DNA from: Planctomycetaceae bacterium
GTDB taxonomy: Bacteria; Planctomycetota; Phycisphaerae; SM23-33
Length of the DNA stretch: 13,317 nucleotides
Direction: 5' to 3'
Assembly (NCBI GenBank): GCA_021371965.1
Contig: JAJFVE010000053.1
Location: 1 to 13,317 of the forward strand
The translations under genes were made by a program, and so were the position numbers. Position 1 is the stretch's first letter; the number at the start of each line of letters is the position of its first letter. Below are positions 1-7,528 of this stretch, in pieces. The notes under the pieces were generated by a model. The model had not been told where the DNA came from. It saw only the letters and a program-made list of their open reading frames with translations, and did no database searches.

Positions 1-1020
1 GCGGCGCACATCGCGCACTTCGGGCGGGCTGTTTCGCTGGCCGCTGCCGACGGGGCGGGCTGGGCCGACGAGACGATTCTTGACGCCCGCGACGGCGGAG
101 TGCTGGGCGTGCTTCGGGCGGGGCGATCGCTGCGGCGGGGAAAGTTCGACGCGGCGCTGCTGCTGCCCAATAGCTTTCGCGCAGCCCTGGCGGCGCGCCT
201 GGGCAGGATCAAGACCCGCGTGGGCTATGCCCGCGACGGGCGCGGATGGCTGCTCAGCCATGCGATGCTGCCCTTCCGCGATGACAGGGGGCGTCTCGTG
301 CCCGTGCCGACCATCGAGTACTACGTCCGCCTGGCCGCGATGCTTGCCATCGAGCCGGCCTCGCGGGCCATGTCGCTGGGCGTGCGGGACGAGGACGACC
401 GCGCGGCCGCGGAATTGCTCGCGCAGGCCGGCGCCGACGAATCGCGCCCGCTGGTCCTGATGAATCCCGGCGCCTCGTTCGGGCCCAGCAAGATGTGGGA
501 ACTGGACCGGTTCGCGGCAGTGGCTGATGCGCTGATCGAGCGGCGCGGGGCTCAAATCGTCATCAACGCCTCGCCGGCCGAGCGGGGCATCGCGGCGCAG
601 GTTGCGCTGGCGATGCGGCACGAGCCGCTGGTGAACTTCGCCGATCGCGACAATTCGCTGGGCCTGCTCAAAGGCCTGGTCAAGCGGTGCCGCCTGGTCG
701 TCACCGGCGATACGGGCGTGCGGCATATCGCCGCGGCGATGGGCGCCGGCGTCGTGACGCTGTTTGGCAGCACCGATCCGGTCTGGGCGCAGATCGACTA
801 CCCGCGCGAGCGCATCCTGCGCGTGGACGTGCCCTGCTCGCCCTGCCAGCGCAAAATGTGCGACCGACCGCCCGGCCCGATATACCACCAGTGCATGGCC
901 GCCATCAGCCCTGAGATGGTGCTCGAACAGGCCCTGGCCCTGCTGGACGAACCCCCTGGCGCCACGCACAACTCCGCTGTGCGCGCCCCTGACCTCCAAT
1001 CGGAGCAGGACCACCCATGA
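1..1020 (+). CDS. waaF: ADP-heptose:LPS heptosyltransferase (GT9), 5' partial
   Basis: The frame is open from base 1, so the N-terminus lies outside the window; 339 residues remain. The family transfers heptose from an ADP-sugar onto the lipopolysaccharide inner core on the cytoplasmic face of the inner membrane. Visible GT9 features are the NPGASFG loop (fragment residues about 155-161), the nucleotide-sugar-site motif GDTGVRHIAAAMG (about 236-248) followed by LFGSTDP, and a late cysteine cluster (CSPC, then KMC, then HQC) of the kind seen in heptosyltransferase II. WaaP-like and WaaG-like genes downstream fit LPS core assembly. Its stop overlaps the next start (ATGA at 1017-1020). The last 20 or so residues (from GATHNS) are encoded by a dispersed palindromic repeat and look like an acquired tail. 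WaaF is preferred over WaaC or another GT9 member, but acceptor specificity is inferred. Confidence 0.88.
   Translation, partial: AAHIAHFGRAVSLAAADGAGWADETILDARDGGVLGVLRAGRSLRRGKFDAALLLPNSFRAALAARLGRIKTRVGYARDGRGWLLSHAMLPFRDDRGRLVPVPTIEYYVRLAAMLAIEPASRAMSLGVRDEDDRAAAELLAQAGADESRPLVLMNPGASFGPSKMWELDRFAAVADALIERRGAQIVINASPAERGIAAQVALAMRHEPLVNFADRDNSLGLLKGLVKRCRLVVTGDTGVRHIAAAMGAGVVTLFGSTDPVWAQIDYPRERILRVDVPCSPCQRKMCDRPPGPIYHQCMAAISPEMVLEQALALLDEPPGATHNSAVRAPDLQSEQDHP
958..988 (+). repeat. Dispersed hairpin repeat, copy 1 (inside the heptosyltransferase gene)
   Basis: The arms are CACGCACAAC (963-972) and GCTGTGCGCG (976-985) around a TCC loop; 8 of 10 stem positions pair. With a few flanking bases it matches the reverse complement of the copy near 7529 over about 30 bp with two substitutions. 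It lies in frame at the 3' end of the heptosyltransferase gene and supplies its GATHNS tail. Confidence 0.75.
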
Positions 1021-1841
1021 TCGCCTGCGAGACATGCGATGCTTCGGTGCTCGACGCCCTGCGGGCCCAGGGCCTCGACAGCGTTCAGGGGGCATTCGCC
1101 TGGCAGGGCGGCAGCGACCTGAACAAGCCGCTGCTGGGCCATCGCCGGCGCACGCGGCTGGAGCTGGCCTGCGGCGACGAGCGTCTCGTCACGCTTTACC
1201 TCAAGCGGTACGGTCCCGAGTCGCTCTGGCACGCCGCAAAGCGCGTGTTGCGCGGGCGGCCTTGCGCAGGCATGTCCGAGGCGGCGAACATCGCAGCCGC
1301 CCGCAGCGCCTCGGTGCCCACGATGCAGGCCTTGGCCTGGGGGCAGGAGAAGGGCCTGCTGCCGCGGCGGAGCTACATCGTCGTGACGGCTGTGCCCGGC
1401 GATGCGATGGAGCGGTGCTTTGACGACTTCCTCGCCCGTTCGTCCCCGGAGATGATCGAGGCCGTGACCGTGGAGCTGGCGAGCGTCGTCGGCCGCCTGC
1501 ATGGGGCGGGGTACGTGCACCGCGACCTGTACGCCGCGCACGTGTTCCTGCATGAGGGCGACGGCGGGTGCGACCTGTACCTGATCGATCTGGCGCGGAT
1601 GTTCCGCCCGGCCTCGTGGCGGATGCGGCGGTGGATCGTCAAGGACCTCGGCCAGCTCAAGTACTCGATGCCGCCGGCGTGGGCAGGGCGATGGTGGCCG
1701 GTGTTTATGGAACACTACGCCCTCGGCCGCAGCGCGGCGGAGCGGGCGGCGCTGGATGCGGCGGTGGAAGCGAAGGCGGCCGGCATCGCCCGCCAACAGC
1801 AGCGGCGTCATGAACGAAAGGCTCGGCAGAAGAACGCATGA
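1017..1841 (+). CDS. Lipopolysaccharide core kinase, WaaP/InaA family
   Basis: This 274-residue protein has a protein-kinase-like fold expected to phosphorylate a sugar of the LPS inner core with ATP in the cytoplasm. Kinase landmarks in order are LYLKRY with candidate ATP-binding Lys63, SEAANIAAAR with candidate helix-C Glu88, the catalytic loop YVHRDLYAAHVF (His168-Arg169-Asp170), and LIDLARMF with metal-binding Asp191 in place of DFG. HRDL-x3-H and IDLAR are hallmarks of the Kdo/WaaP kinase family. The length fits that family. The start overlaps the upstream stop as ATGA, and the same overlap links it to the glycosyltransferase gene downstream, so translational coupling is likely. Heptose or Kdo could be the acceptor; the sequence does not decide this. 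Confidence 0.87.
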   Translation: MIACETCDASVLDALRAQGLDSVQGAFAWQGGSDLNKPLLGHRRRTRLELACGDERLVTLYLKRYGPESLWHAAKRVLRGRPCAGMSEAANIAAARSASVPTMQALAWGQEKGLLPRRSYIVVTAVPGDAMERCFDDFLARSSPEMIEAVTVELASVVGRLHGAGYVHRDLYAAHVFLHEGDGGCDLYLIDLARMFRPASWRMRRWIVKDLGQLKYSMPPAWAGRWWPVFMEHYALGRSAAERAALDAAVEAKAAGIARQQQRRHERKARQKNA

Positions 1842-2983
1842 AGATCGCCCTGGTCATTGAACGCATGGATATTTTTCGCGGTGGGCGCGAGACCTCGACG
1901 GCCCAGACGGCGGCCGCCCTGGCCGCGCGCGGACACGAGGTCACCATCCTCTGCCAGAGCGGCTCGTGGGCGCACCCGGGCGTTCGCCTCAAGGCCTTCG
2001 GGCGCCGCGGACCGCTGAGCGTCTCGCTGCTGGGCAACTTCGTGACCGACGTACAGCACGAGGCAGCCGCCGGCGGGTACGACATCGTCCACTCGACGCT
2101 GCCCGTGCCCGGGGCGCACGTGTATCAGCCGCGCGGCGGCACCGTGCCGGGCCAGGCGGCCGCCAGCCGCCGCCGGCACGGATTCATCAGCGCCATGGTG
2201 GGCGACATGCTGCGCGAGATCAGCCCGCTGCGACGCAAGATGACCGACCTCGAGCGGCAGGTGGTGGCCGACCCGAAAACCCTGTGCCTGCCCGTCAGCG
2301 CGATGGTGGCCGCCGAGTTCGAGCAGTACTACCACCGCAGTGAAGGGGTGAAGATCGTCTACAACGCGGTGGACATTCCCGCCGCCGACGAGCAGCAGCG
2401 GGCCGACTGGCGCCAGCGCCTGCGATACTCGCTGGGCGCCACGTCGTCGGACGTGGTCTTTCTGACGGTGGCGAAGAACCTGGCCCTCAAGGGCGTCGAC
2501 AAGCTGATCGAGGCCTTCGCCTGGTGGTATCACAAGAAATCGCCGCGCGCGGTGCGGCTGGTCGTTGTCGGGCAGGAGATGCATGAGGGCTACCAGCGCC
2601 ACGCGGGCCTGCGCGACGTGGGGCGGCTGGTCTCCTTCCTGCCATGGACGGCCGACGTCGCGCAGTGGTACGCCGCGGCCGACGCCTGCACGCTACTGAG
2701 CTGGTACGACCCGTGCAGCCGCGTCGTGCTTGAGGCTGTCCGTTGGGGCCTGCCGTCCATCACCACGGCATACAACGGGGCGGCCGAGCTGTTGGCCGGC
2801 GGGGCGGGAATCGTCGTGCCCTCGCCGCGAGATCGCGCGGCCATCGGTGCGGCGTTCGAGGCCATGATGGACCCGCAAACGCGGGCGCGGTGCAGCCAGG
2901 CCTGCGCAGCCGCGGCCGAAACCGTGACCATGGACCGCCACGTGAGCGAGCTTCTGGCGGCGTACGAGGGGGCGCGGCGATGA
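1838..2983 (+). CDS. WaaG-like glycosyltransferase family 4
   Basis: The 381-residue protein is a GT-B fold retaining glycosyltransferase, expected to add a hexose to the LPS core from a nucleotide sugar. The N-terminal domain opens with MKIALVIERMDIFRGG, the usual GT4 first strand and Gly-rich loop. The C-terminal donor domain has YNAVDI (175-180), FLTVAKNLALKGVDKLIEAF (208-227) and SWYDPCSRVVLEA (288-300), followed by GLPSITT and NGAAELL. The YDPCSRVVLEA segment closely resembles WaaG-type enzymes and contains the first Glu of the family EX7E motif (Glu299). It overlaps both neighbours by ATGA. The family call is firm. The exact sugar (glucose in enterobacterial WaaG) is inferred from context. 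Confidence 0.87.
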   Translation: MKIALVIERMDIFRGGRETSTAQTAAALAARGHEVTILCQSGSWAHPGVRLKAFGRRGPLSVSLLGNFVTDVQHEAAAGGYDIVHSTLPVPGAHVYQPRGGTVPGQAAASRRRHGFISAMVGDMLREISPLRRKMTDLERQVVADPKTLCLPVSAMVAAEFEQYYHRSEGVKIVYNAVDIPAADEQQRADWRQRLRYSLGATSSDVVFLTVAKNLALKGVDKLIEAFAWWYHKKSPRAVRLVVVGQEMHEGYQRHAGLRDVGRLVSFLPWTADVAQWYAAADACTLLSWYDPCSRVVLEAVRWGLPSITTAYNGAAELLAGGAGIVVPSPRDRAAIGAAFEAMMDPQTRARCSQACAAAAETVTMDRHVSELLAAYEGARR

Positions 2984-3639
2984 CGGGCGCGGATGTTTTG
3001 CAGATGGTGCTGCTGTCGCTGGGGGCGTACGTGCTGGGCTCGACGCCGACGGGCGTGATCATCGCGCGGTCCAAGGGCGTGGACCTTCGCAAGAGCGGCA
3101 GCGGCAACGTCGGGGCCACCAACGTCGGGCGCGTGCTCGGGCGGCGGTGGGGGTATCTCTGCTTCGCGCTGGACGTGGGCAAGGGCTTCGCGGCCGCCTT
3201 CGCCGCCGTGCTGATCTGCCACGACGGCGCGGGCATGCCCTCGTCCGGGACGCAGTTATGCTGGTTGCTGACGGGCGCGGGGGCGGTGCTGGGGCACGTG
3301 TTCAGCTTCTGGCTGAAGTTCCGCGGCGGCAAGGGCGTCGCCACGGCGCTGGGCGTAGTGCTGGGGATCTATCCGTACATGACCTTTGCCGGCTTGGCCG
3401 CCCTGGCGGTGTGGGTGCTCGTGACGCTGGTCAGCCGCTACGTCTCGATGGGCAGCGTGATCGCCTCGGCCGCCTTCGTGCCCCTGATGACCGCCATCGC
3501 GATGCTGCGGGGCTGGCCCCTGGCGGAGCTGTGGCCGCTGGTGACCTTCTCGACAGCGATGATCGCCCTGATCATCATCCGCCACGGCGGCAACATCGCC
3601 CGCCTCGTCCGCGGCACGGAAAGCAAGATAAGGCAGTGA
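2980..3639 (+). CDS. plsY: Glycerol-3-phosphate acyltransferase PlsY
   Basis: PlsY is an integral inner-membrane enzyme that moves an acyl group from acyl-phosphate to glycerol-3-phosphate, the first committed step of phospholipid synthesis. The protein has 219 residues, close to the usual 190-220. All three family motifs are present: SGSGNVGATNVGR (39-51) after GSTPTG, GHVFSFWLKFRGGKGVAT (105-122), and RHGGNIARL (201-209). Several hydrophobic helices separate them. The frame is open further upstream, but the ATG at 2980 is chosen because it overlaps the upstream stop as ATGA, as at the two earlier junctions, and gives the normal N-terminus. The stop codon (3637-3639) lies inside a heptamer repeat. 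Its place at the end of an LPS-core operon suggests coordinated envelope lipid supply. Confidence 0.95.
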   Translation: MTGADVLQMVLLSLGAYVLGSTPTGVIIARSKGVDLRKSGSGNVGATNVGRVLGRRWGYLCFALDVGKGFAAAFAAVLICHDGAGMPSSGTQLCWLLTGAGAVLGHVFSFWLKFRGGKGVATALGVVLGIYPYMTFAGLAALAVWVLVTLVSRYVSMGSVIASAAFVPLMTAIAMLRGWPLAELWPLVTFSTAMIALIIIRHGGNIARLVRGTESKIRQ

Positions 3640-3711
3640 TCGGATACCAGTGATCAGGGACACGCCCAACGGAGTTGTGCGTGGCACCCGGGTACGGGCT
3701 ACCGGCTACTG
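3634..3711. repeat. Compound heptamer-hairpin-heptamer element (hairpin copy 2)
   Basis: Four consecutive heptamers (CAGTGAT, CGGATAC, CAGTGAT, CAGGGAC; 3634-3661) abut a hairpin with arms CACGCCCAAC (3661-3670) and GTTGTGCGTG (3674-3683), 9 of 10 paired, loop GGA. Four more heptamers follow (3684-3711), read on the - strand as CAGTAGC, CGGTAGC, CCGTACC, CGGGTGC. The element fills the convergent gap between plsY and the 881-residue gene and contains both stop codons. The hairpin could terminate transcription from both sides, but there is no T-tract. Confidence 0.7.
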
Positions 3712-6351
3712 CTCCAGGGGCAGCCTTGCCAATAGTCGCTCGATGTACTCTTTGACGTTGGGGTCTTGTGGACGGGCTTTGAGGGCGACGGCTCGGGCCT
3801 GGTCGTAGAGGCCGAGTTGTTCGAGCAGCGTGGCGTGGTAGTAGCACTCGGCATGGGGAGGCTCGGGGGCGGCGGTCAGGGCGGACAGCGCCTCGTGGGC
3901 GGACCAGAGGCGGCCTTCGACCCAGTCGCAGAGGATCAGGCGCAGGCGGAGCGGGCTGCGCGTGCCGATGACCTTGGCGGCACGCTCGTAGGCGGTGCGG
4001 GCTTGTGCGGGCTGGCCCTTTCGCAAGCGCAGGTCTCCCAGTGTGCGGGCGGCGTCGGCGTCGTCGGGCGGGGCGGTCTCGGCGGCCGCAATAGCCTGGT
4101 CGATGAGGCCGTACGCCGGTGCGGCCATGACGGCCGCGGCGCGGCTGGGGGGCAGCGAGTCCAGGTGCTCATTTTCAGCCAGGCTGCCGCGCGAGCGGTT
4201 CAGGGCGTCGTTCATCGCATTTCGCAGGGCGGCGTACCAGTCCGGCGGGTTGACTCGTTCGCGCGGCGGGAAGAACCGGAGCAGTTCGGTCACGGCCACG
4301 GCGGCGCCATCGAACTGCCGGGCCTCGCTCATGGCGCGGATGCGTTGGGGGCCGAACTGCCCGAGGTCGTGGGGCGACAGCGCGGCCAGGGGCAGGCGGC
4401 TGTAAAGGTAGAGCGAGCGGGCGGAGTTGATGTCGGCCGGCAGAAGCGCCGAGGGCTCGATGTGGTCGTAGATCGCCCGCACTTGCAGGGCCTGGGCGAG
4501 CATGCCGTCGGTGATCTCGGGTCGCTGGACGTCCTCGACGGCCGCGGCCGAGAGGAATCGCACGCCCAGCAGGTTGCAGTGCTCCTGCACAGGGCTGGGC
4601 GGCGGGAGAATCTGCAGCGGCGAGGCGCGGTCGGGCTGGCGGCCCAGCCACATGAGCATCTGGCCGACGCGGTACATCATGGGCGTGGGGTTCTGGCGAT
4701 ACCACCGCCGCCGCGCCATCGGCCAACCCTCGATGCCGCCGTCGGGCGTCATGGGGTGGTCGAACTGACGGCGCAGGTTCGATCCCTGCGGCGGCAGCGG
4801 GCCCGGGGCGGTCCAGTCGGTGCGGACGAAGCACGCCCCGGCCGGGCTGACGCACAGCAGTCTCATGCGGTCGGACTGGGTGAAGATCGAGAGCCGCAAC
4901 CCGTCGCCCTGCCCGACGAAATAGAACCGCACGCTATCGGGCAGTTGGCGGCTGGCGTCGAGGGCGGCGACGCTGGCGAAATCGTGGTTGGCCAGATCGT
5001 GATATCGCTGGAATCGCTCCTGCGAATGGGCCTCGAGGCGGCCGTCCATCCAGATCAACCGCTGCGGCCAGGCGTGGTAGATGAACGCGCTGGCGTCGCC
5101 GAAGTTGAGGCTGGCGACATCGCCCTTGGCGGGCAGGGCCTTGAGAAGCTCCGCCTGGGCGATGGGAAAGTTCTCCACCTGCCGCCCCGCGCCGAACCGC
5201 TGCGAACTGCCCGCGGCTCGGAGCGTCCACTCGGTGGCGTACCCGGCGGCTGCGGCAAGTGCCGCTATTGCGACGACGCCGGCGGCCGCGGCGCTGATCC
5301 AGGCGGGCGGTCGCAGTCGATTGCCGATGCGGGAGACGATCTCGCCGCCGTGCCACGCCAGCAGGTACGCGCAGGCCGGCCAGAGCAGGCCGATGTTCCG
5401 CAGCGCCATCGCCGCCAGGGCGGCGAACATCGCCAGCCAGAGCCAGTGGACCACGGCAGTGCGCCGGCGGTTGACGATCATCGCCAGCAGCGTCAGGCCC
5501 AGCAGCGTCAGGGCGGCCGGTTGGTTCAGCGGCGCCTGCCAGGTCGGGCTCAGCTCGCTGACGAAGTACGTGTAGACGGCATTCTCGCCGGAGATGCGCG
5601 TCAGCAGCAGGAAGGGCTGGCTCAGCGCCTCGACGGGCCAGGGGCTGACGAGGCAGCCGGCGGTGGCGGCCAGCGCGGCGACGAGGCTTTCCTGGCCGAC
5701 GAGGTTGCCGCCGGGGCGGTGGAGGAGGAAGCGCTCGAGGGCCGCGGCGGCCATCGCCGCCCACAGCACGCCCAGGCCCAGGATGAACAGGCCCTGCATG
5801 TTGACCCAGACGATCATCATCGGCGTCAGCAGCCACAGCCACCGCGCGGAGCTGCCGCGCCGCACGGCCTCCAGGGCGATCAACATCAGCGTGAGGTACA
5901 GCATGGTGAAGGGCTCGGGGCGCACGCGGACGCGCGACAGGGCGACGTACATCGTCAGGCCGCACGCGATGGCCAGCCACCACATCGGCACGTGCCGCCG
6001 CAGCGCCAGCAGCAGCGAGAGCATCATGCCCGCCGCCAAGGCCGACTTGAGGACCGACAGCGCCTCCCATCCGCCGACGCCGTGCAGCGCCGCGATCACC
6101 ACCTGGAAGAGCCACTGGATGTTGAGCCAACGGTCCTGGTCGGGCACACTGAAGGGATCGGTGCCCAGCACGCGGCCGTGCTCGAGCATCCACTTGCCGC
6201 AGGCCAGATGAAAATGCGTGTCGTGGTCCCAGACAAACGTCAGCCCCCCGCACGCCGTCGCCAGCACCAACGCAGCGATAGCGGCGGCGGGCATCGCCCG
6301 CACCCACCAGGCGGCAGGGGCCGGTCCAGACTCGCAAGGCTCAGTCGGCAT
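3706..6351 (-). CDS. Large polytopic membrane protein with C-terminal TPR-like region
   Basis: The 881-residue protein has no assured function. Its N-terminal half is a chain of hydrophobic helices (roughly residues 20-370). After the first helix comes WDHDTHFHLACGKWMLEHGR and then GTDPFS (41-68). This acidic, aromatic loop resembles the first periplasmic loop of GT-C-like membrane glycosyltransferases, whose W-x-x-D-x-x-x-HL...G...P...DPFS pattern I know from uncharacterised families. A soluble part follows, and about residues 765-870 look like TPR units (LGDLRLRKGQPAQARTAYER; LLEQLGLYDQARAVALKARP). A membrane sugar transferase or polymer-assembly protein with a protein-binding tail is plausible but inferred. 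The ATG at 6351 has no clear Shine-Dalgarno; Met20 is an alternative start. The TAG stop lies inside a heptamer repeat. Confidence 0.8.
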   Translation of the reverse strand: MPTEPCESGPAPAAWWVRAMPAAAIAALVLATACGGLTFVWDHDTHFHLACGKWMLEHGRVLGTDPFSVPDQDRWLNIQWLFQVVIAALHGVGGWEALSVLKSALAAGMMLSLLLALRRHVPMWWLAIACGLTMYVALSRVRVRPEPFTMLYLTLMLIALEAVRRGSSARWLWLLTPMMIVWVNMQGLFILGLGVLWAAMAAAALERFLLHRPGGNLVGQESLVAALAATAGCLVSPWPVEALSQPFLLLTRISGENAVYTYFVSELSPTWQAPLNQPAALTLLGLTLLAMIVNRRRTAVVHWLWLAMFAALAAMALRNIGLLWPACAYLLAWHGGEIVSRIGNRLRPPAWISAAAAGVVAIAALAAAAGYATEWTLRAAGSSQRFGAGRQVENFPIAQAELLKALPAKGDVASLNFGDASAFIYHAWPQRLIWMDGRLEAHSQERFQRYHDLANHDFASVAALDASRQLPDSVRFYFVGQGDGLRLSIFTQSDRMRLLCVSPAGACFVRTDWTAPGPLPPQGSNLRRQFDHPMTPDGGIEGWPMARRRWYRQNPTPMMYRVGQMLMWLGRQPDRASPLQILPPPSPVQEHCNLLGVRFLSAAAVEDVQRPEITDGMLAQALQVRAIYDHIEPSALLPADINSARSLYLYSRLPLAALSPHDLGQFGPQRIRAMSEARQFDGAAVAVTELLRFFPPRERVNPPDWYAALRNAMNDALNRSRGSLAENEHLDSLPPSRAAAVMAAPAYGLIDQAIAAAETAPPDDADAARTLGDLRLRKGQPAQARTAYERAAKVIGTRSPLRLRLILCDWVEGRLWSAHEALSALTAAPEPPHAECYYHATLLEQLGLYDQARAVALKARPQDPNVKEYIERLLARLPLEQ

Positions 6352-6359
6352 AAGACGAT

Positions 6360-6373
6360 GCTACCGGTTGCTG
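6360..6373 (-). repeat. Two CGGTAGC-type heptamers upstream of the 881-residue gene
   Basis: On the - strand this reads CAGCAACCGGTAGC, ending 8 bases before the ATG at 6351. It matches CAGTAGCCGGTAGC at the 3' end of the same gene (3711 down to 3698) at 12 of 14 positions in the same orientation. It is short, so chance is possible, but the placement is suggestive. Confidence 0.4.
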
Positions 6374-6473
6374 GCGACACGATCAAGCAGGCAGCCCCGG
6401 TGTTCTTGACGGCTGGGGGCCAGCAACAATCCTGCAGTCAGGAAGTTATGCCAAGGATCTATCGGAAAGTCCT

Positions 6474-6502
6474 TTGACAGCGGGGTAGTGGCGAAGTAGT
6501 GT
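6474..6502 (+). promoter_or_regulatory. Possible sigma-70 promoter for the DUF5684 gene
   Basis: A perfect -35 hexamer TTGACA (6474-6479) is followed by a 17-base spacer and a weak -10, TAGTGT (6497-6502, three of six matches). It lies about 60 bases upstream of the chosen ATG at 6562, in the 210-bp divergent gap. The weak -10 limits confidence. Confidence 0.35.
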
Positions 6503-6561
6503 CTTGGCAACAAGTCCGGTCACCGTGGCCGGGATCGATGCCCCTTATTGCGAGAACACCT

Positions 6562-6975
6562 ATGGACGATACAACAACAGTTCAAACTGGCGGTGGATTG
6601 CTGGCCCTGCTGTGCGGGTGCGTCATGTGGTTGCTCTACATTGCAGTCCTTGTGGTTGTCATCATGGGCATGTGGAAGGCCTTCGCCAAGGCCAAGAAGC
6701 CCGGATGGGCTGCGATCATCCCGATTTACAACATCATCGTTATGCTGGAGATGGTCGGGCGTCCGGTGTGGTGGGTGGTTTTGTTCCTGATTCCCTGCAT
6801 CAATATCGTCATGCTGTTTATCGTGAGTATTGATGTGGCCAAGAGCTTCGCTCAGAGCGCAGGCTTTGGCGTCGGCTTGGCCCTGCTGGGTCCGATCTTC
6901 TGGCCGATCCTTGGCTTCGGCAAGGCTCAGTACGTGGGTCCGGCCGTCCCGCCGACGGCGCCGCCGGCAGTCTAG
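6562..6975 (+). CDS. Small membrane protein, DUF5684 type
   Basis: This 137-residue protein has about four hydrophobic segments (residues about 12-37, 48-64, 68-90 and 100-120) and a Pro/Ala-rich C-terminal tail. The segment WKAFAKAKKPGWAAIIPIYN (38-57) is the signature I associate with the DUF5684 family, whose function is unknown. The frame is open from about 6499. I chose the ATG at 6562 because it gives a short polar N-terminus (MDDTTTVQTGGG) before the first helix, as in family members; ATG 6538 is possible. No strong Shine-Dalgarno is present at either. A GC-rich hairpin and then a DUF2752 membrane protein gene follow on the same strand, so the two may act in the same membrane process, but nothing proves it. 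Confidence 0.8.
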   Translation: MDDTTTVQTGGGLLALLCGCVMWLLYIAVLVVVIMGMWKAFAKAKKPGWAAIIPIYNIIVMLEMVGRPVWWVVLFLIPCINIVMLFIVSIDVAKSFAQSAGFGVGLALLGPIFWPILGFGKAQYVGPAVPPTAPPAV

Positions 6976-7006
6976 CGGCAGTTTCCTGAAGACGTGTGCG
7001 TTGAGT

Positions 7007-7042
7007 CCCGCGCGCCGCATCCTCTGAGATGCGGCGCGCGGG
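7007..7042 (+). terminator. Strong GC-rich hairpin between the two small membrane-protein genes
   Basis: The arms 7007-7021 and 7028-7042 form a perfect 15-bp stem (CCCGCGCGCCGCATC with its complement) and a 6-base loop CTCTGA. It starts 31 bases after the DUF5684 stop and ends 24 bases before the DUF2752 ATG. There is no run of T after it (TATTACTGTT follows), so it may be a terminator, an attenuator or an RNA-stabilising stem. Confidence 0.6.
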
Positions 7043-7066
7043 TATTACTGTTCGCAGAGCCTCGCG

Positions 7067-7477
7067 ATGAGACTTGCATGGGTCAAAGCCCAGCGCATCC
7101 CGCGCCACAACAGAGCGGCCGTTGTCGTCGTCGCCGTCTGGGGTATCGTGATGCTCGCGATGGAGTTCATCGCAAGAGCCTTTCACATCAATACCACCAC
7201 TTGCCTGCTCAAGCGGTTGACGGGGTTACCGTGCCCCGCCTGCGGCGGCACGCGGTCCTTCGTGTGCCTGCTCCATGGCGATATCCTGGCGGCTGTTGCG
7301 TTCAATCCACTGGCCGCGATCATCTGCTTGCTCGCCGCGGCCGCCCTGGTGGTGCGGATGTTGCTGCGGCGACAGGTGCAAGTGCAGCTTGGGCCGCGTG
7401 AACGCGTGGCTGCAATGTCCATCTTTGTTGCGGCTGTCCTGGTCAACTGGGCGTATCTGATACAATGCGGTCCTTGA
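7067..7477 (+). CDS. DUF2752 family membrane protein
   Basis: This 136-residue protein has a helix at about residues 17-38, then a cysteine-containing loop with Cys46, Cys56 and Cys59 in LTGLPCPACGGTRS (51-64), then helices at about 72-100 and 114-133. The CPACGGTRS signature, the FNPL motif (79-82) and a closing NW-x-YLI segment are diagnostic of DUF2752, a family of unknown function common in bacteria. The conserved cysteines suggest metal binding or redox chemistry at the membrane, which is inference. The start is the ATG at 7067; no convincing Shine-Dalgarno is seen. It lies 91 bases after the DUF5684 gene. A perfect 12-base palindrome, CGGCAATTGCCG (7498-7509), and a dispersed hairpin repeat follow before the next gene. 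Confidence 0.88.
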   Translation: MRLAWVKAQRIPRHNRAAVVVVAVWGIVMLAMEFIARAFHINTTTCLLKRLTGLPCPACGGTRSFVCLLHGDILAAVAFNPLAAIICLLAAAALVVRMLLRRQVQVQLGPRERVAAMSIFVAAVLVNWAYLIQCGP

Positions 7478-7528
7478 GGCTTGGACTGCTGCGACACCGG
7501 CAATTGCCGTCGGGGTTGAAGAGTGGGG

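Noticed and set aside
3634..3711. CRISPR-like array
   Set aside because: The units are 7 bases with no spacers, there is no cas gene in the window, and the element is a tandem heptamer array around a hairpin.
3766..6477. A 903-codon open frame on the + strand, antisense to the 881-residue membrane protein
   Set aside because: Its translation is low-complexity (Gly/Arg/Gln/Val-rich) with no recognisable domain or membrane pattern, while the - strand frame has clear TM helices and TPR-like units. Long antisense frames are expected where third codon positions are mostly G or C.
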